From positions 1 through 7,661 of the forward strand of contig JASHRR010000854.1 of assembly GCA_030037185.1 (NCBI GenBank): 7,661 nt of DNA, in the 5' to 3' direction. Position 1 is the stretch's first letter, and every line of letters begins with the position of its first letter. The notes under the pieces are model-generated. The model had not been told where the DNA came from, did no database searches, and worked only from the letters and a program-made list of their open reading frames with translations. The DNA is from Xanthobacteraceae bacterium (GTDB lineage: Bacteria; Pseudomonadota; Alphaproteobacteria; Rhizobiales; Xanthobacteraceae). Positions 4,715 through 7,661 of the stretch are shown in pieces. The position numbers and the translations under genes are program-made.

Positions 4715-5845
4715 ATGACCAAGCGCATGACAATCATGTTGATTGCGGTGGGGCTGGTATTCGGCGGCGTGTTTGGCTTTCAGATTTTCATAAAAACCAT
4801 GATCAAGCAATTCATGTCGACGATGCCGCAGCCTCCGCAAACCGTCTCGACCGTCACGGCGGCGATGCAGGAATGGCAGCCGCAGATCGAGGCGGTGGGA
4901 AGCCTGCGCGCCGTCAACGGCGCCGACCTCGCGTTCGAGGTGTCCGGCATCGTCAAGGAGCTGCATTTCAATTCCGGAGACGATGTTGCCGCCGGCGATA
5001 TCCTCCTTACCCTGCGCGCCGACGATGACGTTGCAAAGCTCGCCGCGCTTCAGGCCACGCGGGCTCTTAGCGAAATCAACCATCAGCGCGACCAGGAGCA
5101 GTTCAAGATCAAAGCGGTGAGCCAGGCGACGCTCGACAGCGACGCCGCCAACGTGAAGAACAACAAGGCTCAGGTCGCCGAGCAGGAAGCCGTCGTCGCC
5201 AAAAAAACGCTGCGGGCGCCGTTTGCGGGCCACCTCGGCGTGCGTGCGGTCGATATCGGTCAGTACATCAGCGCAGGCACCACGGTCGTCACCCTGCAGG
5301 CGCTCGACCCGATCTACGCGGACTTCTTTGTCCCACAGCAAGTCCTGAACCAAATTCAGCTCGAGCAGGCCGTGACCATCAAGGTCGACACCTATCCGAA
5401 CCGGGATTTCGCCGGGACGATCACGGCGATCAATCCGAAGGTTGATTCGGCGACCCGCAATGTCCAGGTCCGCGCGACATTGAACAATCCAGACCGGCGG
5501 CTGCTGCCGGGAATGTATGCGACCGTCAACATCGCAGCCGGCGAAAAGCAACGCTACGTTACCCTTCCACAGACCGCCGTGACCTACAATCCTTACGGGG
5601 AGACGATCTACCTTGTCGACGCTAAGGGGACGGATCCGCAGGGTCAGCCCCAATTGACCGCGCGGCAGGTCTTCGTGACCGCCGGTTCGAGGCGCGGGGA
5701 TCAGGTGGCGATTGTGTCCGGCGTCGAGGAGGGACAGACCGTCGTCACCGCCGGCCAGATCAAGCTGCGCAATGGCTCGCCGGTGAAGATCGACAACACG
5801 ATCCGACCAACCGCCGACGCCAACCCCGTTCCAATCGACCAATAG
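4715..5845 (+). CDS. RND efflux periplasmic adaptor (membrane fusion protein), MexH-like
   Basis: The adaptor that links the inner-membrane pump to the outer-membrane channel. It has 376 residues, typical for the family. An N-terminal membrane anchor covers about 5-27 (MTIMLIAVGLVFGGVFGFQI), with no lipobox Cys, so it is anchored by a helix and not a lipid. Then come a first barrel/lipoyl half (about 58-100, VSGIVKELHFNSGDDVAAGD), a short helical hairpin (about 103-165) with AVSQATLDSDAANV, the second lipoyl half with LRAPFAGHLGVRAVDIGQYI (167-186), a beta-barrel domain (about 195-275) containing the family signature VDSATRNVQVRATL and LLPGMY, and a C-terminal membrane-proximal domain (to 360). 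The start is supported by GGAGA at 4704-4708, six bases before ATG. The pump gene follows after 7 bases, so both are co-transcribed. The short hairpin resembles the MexH subgroup more than AcrA, but substrate cannot be predicted. Confidence 0.93.
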   Translation: MTKRMTIMLIAVGLVFGGVFGFQIFIKTMIKQFMSTMPQPPQTVSTVTAAMQEWQPQIEAVGSLRAVNGADLAFEVSGIVKELHFNSGDDVAAGDILLTLRADDDVAKLAALQATRALSEINHQRDQEQFKIKAVSQATLDSDAANVKNNKAQVAEQEAVVAKKTLRAPFAGHLGVRAVDIGQYISAGTTVVTLQALDPIYADFFVPQQVLNQIQLEQAVTIKVDTYPNRDFAGTITAINPKVDSATRNVQVRATLNNPDRRLLPGMYATVNIAAGEKQRYVTLPQTAVTYNPYGETIYLVDAKGTDPQGQPQLTARQVFVTAGSRRGDQVAIVSGVEEGQTVVTAGQIKLRNGSPVKIDNTIRPTADANPVPIDQ

Positions 5846-5852
5846 CAATCCG

Positions 5853-7661
5853 ATGCGCTTCACCGACATCTTCATCCGGCGCCCGGTGCTGGCGTCCGTC
5901 GTCAGCCTGATGATCCTCGTCCTCGGGTTGCGGTCCTATAACCTGCTCCCGGTCCTTCAATTTCCCCGCACCACGAACACGGTGGTGACGGTGACGACGA
6001 CGTTTTACGGCGCCGATCCCGATGTCATCGCCGGATTCATCACGACGCCGCTTGAAAACGCCATCGCTCAGGCGAACGGCATCGATTACATGACGTCGGC
6101 CAGCACGCCGGGGGTGAGCACCATCACCGTCAACCTGCGGCTCAACTACGACGGCGACAAGGCGCTGACAGAGATCAGCACCAAGGTCAGTTCGGTCCTC
6201 AACCAGCTTCCTCCCGGGTCGCAGCAGCCGGTATTCACCGTCAAGGTCGGCCAGACCATTGACGCCATGTATATCGGTTTCAACAGCGACGTGCTCAATG
6301 CGAATCAAATCACCGACTACCTGATCCGCGTCGTGCAGCCGAAATTGCAAGCGGTGGCCGGCGTGCAGACGGCGGAGCTGCTCGGTTCGAAGGTTTTTGC
6401 CCTGCGCGCATGGCTCGACCCCAACAAGCTGACGGCGTACGGGCTGACCGGCGCCGACGTCACGCAGGCGCTTGCCGGCAACGACTACATTTCAGGAATC
6501 GGCACAACCAAGGGCCAAATGGTCCAGGTCAGCCTGACGGCCTCGACCAGCGTGCATTCGGTCGAGGAATTCAAGAATCTGATCGTCAAGCAGACCGATA
6601 CCGCCCTGGTGCGGTTGCGCGACGTCGCCACCGTGGTGCTCGGCGCCGAGGATTACGAATCGGAGGTCGGCTTCGACGGCAAGAAGGCCGTTTACGTCGG
6701 CATCCAGGTGGCGCCTGCCGCAAACCTGCTCGATGTCATCAAAGGCGTGCACGACGTGCTTCCGGGCATCATCTCGCAATTGCCGCAGGGACTCTCCGGC
6801 GAGATCGTTTACGACTCGACCGAATTTGTGGACAGCGCCATCGATGAAGTCGTGCGCAGTCTGCTGGAAGCGCTGGCGATCGTAACGCTGGTGGTGTTTG
6901 CGTTCCTGGGCTCCGTACGGTCGGCAGTGATACCGACGGTTGCCATCCCGCTGTCGCTGGTCGGTACGCTCACGATCATGCTGGCGCTTGGCTATTCCAT
7001 CAATCTCCTGACCCTGCTGGCGCTGGTGCTCGCGATCGGCCTGGTGGTGGATGACGCCATCATCGTCGTCGAAAACGTGAATCGGCATCTTGCCGCCGGG
7101 ATGGCGCCAATCCCGGCGGCAATCGTGGCGGCGCGCGAGCTTGGCGGACCGATCATCGCCATGACGGTGGTGCTGGTCGCCGTCTATGTGCCGATCGGAT
7201 TCCAGAGCGGCTTGACTGGCGCGCTGTTTGCCGAGTTCGCCTTCACGCTGGTGGGCGCCGTTACGGTCTCCGGCGTGATCGCCTTGACGCTGTCGCCGAT
7301 GATGAGCTCGCGGCTGCTCACGAGCGAGGCCCGCAAAAGCCGGCTGGTGGGGTTCGTCGATCGCCAATTCGAGCGGCTGCACCGCCGCTACATCTCGATG
7401 CTGCACGGCAGCCTGAACTACCTGCCGGTGACCTCCGTCTTCGCCGCAATCGTACTCGGCAGCATCTACTTCCTCTATGCCGGTGCCAAGACGGAGCTCG
7501 CACCGATGGAGGATCAGGGAATCGTCGTCACTTCATCCATATCCTCGCCCGACTCAACGCTGCAGCAGCGGCTGATGTATGCGCGGCAGGTCTTCGAAAT
7601 CTTCAGCAAACACGCGGAGACCGCGCACGTGTTCCAGCTTGACGTTCCGGGCCAGAACATT
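5853..7661 (+). CDS. RND efflux pump, inner-membrane transporter (HAE1 type, MexI-like), N-terminal 603 residues; 3' end outside window
   Basis: The proton-driven pump of the tripartite system; family members are about 1,020-1,050 residues, so about 58% is present. The frame is open from ATG 5853 to the right edge. The start MRFTDIFIRRPVLASVVSLM is the standard HAE1 N-terminus with TM1 about 11-29. A periplasmic porter domain follows (about 30-335; GADPDVIAGFITTPLENAI, SASTPGVSTITVNL), then TM2 (about 337-354), TM3 (361-382) and TM4 (387-405). TM4 carries GLVVDDAIIVVENV, with D400 and D401 matching the proton-relay aspartates D407/D408 of AcrB. TM5 (434-451), TM6 (462-482), the linker FVDRQFERLHRRY and TM7 (527-545) come next, then TELAPMEDQG and the start of the second porter domain. 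It starts 7 bases after the adaptor stop with no visible Shine-Dalgarno, suggesting translational coupling. Overall nearest to the MexI-type subgroup by eye; substrates unknown. Confidence 0.94.
   Translation, partial: MRFTDIFIRRPVLASVVSLMILVLGLRSYNLLPVLQFPRTTNTVVTVTTTFYGADPDVIAGFITTPLENAIAQANGIDYMTSASTPGVSTITVNLRLNYDGDKALTEISTKVSSVLNQLPPGSQQPVFTVKVGQTIDAMYIGFNSDVLNANQITDYLIRVVQPKLQAVAGVQTAELLGSKVFALRAWLDPNKLTAYGLTGADVTQALAGNDYISGIGTTKGQMVQVSLTASTSVHSVEEFKNLIVKQTDTALVRLRDVATVVLGAEDYESEVGFDGKKAVYVGIQVAPAANLLDVIKGVHDVLPGIISQLPQGLSGEIVYDSTEFVDSAIDEVVRSLLEALAIVTLVVFAFLGSVRSAVIPTVAIPLSLVGTLTIMLALGYSINLLTLLALVLAIGLVVDDAIIVVENVNRHLAAGMAPIPAAIVAARELGGPIIAMTVVLVAVYVPIGFQSGLTGALFAEFAFTLVGAVTVSGVIALTLSPMMSSRLLTSEARKSRLVGFVDRQFERLHRRYISMLHGSLNYLPVTSVFAAIVLGSIYFLYAGAKTELAPMEDQGIVVTSSISSPDSTLQQRLMYARQVFEIFSKHAETAHVFQLDVPGQNI

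Noticed and set aside
4487..5875. 462-residue open frame on the - strand covering the whole adaptor gene
   Set aside because: It is antisense to a clear family member, has the Arg/Asp/Leu-rich make-up of a high-GC shadow frame, and resembles no protein.
6410..6847. 145-residue + strand frame inside the pump gene
   Set aside because: Different frame from the pump, which is continuously open here with clear RND motifs; Arg-rich shadow.
6492..7406. 304-residue and 5760-6350 196-residue frames on the - strand over the pump gene
   Set aside because: His/Asp/Arg-rich shadows of the pump reading frame; no ribosome binding site or family resemblance.
1..7661. CRISPR arrays, tRNA genes, transposases or attachment sites
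   Set aside because: I looked on both strands and saw no repeat-spacer pattern, cloverleaf, transposase motif or paired direct repeats that would support any of these.

Overview
The window reads as chromosomal DNA from a GC-rich alphaproteobacterium. Gene content, codon use and a GC-rich intergenic element of a familiar kind point to the Bradyrhizobium/Rhodopseudomonas side of the Hyphomicrobiales. That placement is inference; there is no rRNA or other taxonomic marker here. The genes belong to known families, and I see no clear sign of a new biological system. The parts worth a second look are control sequences and one repeat-like element.

Left part (1-1304, + strand): the end of a biotin synthesis operon. 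The C-terminal half of bioF (8-amino-7-oxononanoate synthase) runs in from the left edge and overlaps bioD (dethiobiotin synthetase) by 4 bases (ATGA). A very stable hairpin lies at the end of bioF, just before the bioD start. bioA, which follows bioD in the bioBFDAZ operons of several relatives, is not present.

Middle (1305-2248): a DUF488/YeaO-family gene on the - strand converges on bioD. Upstream of it is about 440 bp with no convincing gene, only several short inverted repeats.

Right part (2249-7661): a TetR/AcrR-type repressor on the - strand is divergent from a three-gene RND efflux operon on the + strand. The operon order is outer-membrane lipoprotein (NodT/OprM type), periplasmic adaptor (membrane fusion protein), inner-membrane RND pump; the pump is cut off by the right edge after 603 codons. 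Together these would make a tripartite pump that moves small molecules across both membranes using the proton gradient. The 120 bp between repressor and operon holds a plausible sigma70 promoter whose spacer contains an imperfect palindrome, the expected layout for repression by the neighbouring TetR protein.

Between the outer-membrane gene and the adaptor gene lies GC-rich sequence that looks like a dispersed intergenic repeat. It appears to supply the last ~22 codons of the outer-membrane protein and contains a hairpin; a second hairpin abuts the adaptor gene's ribosome binding site.
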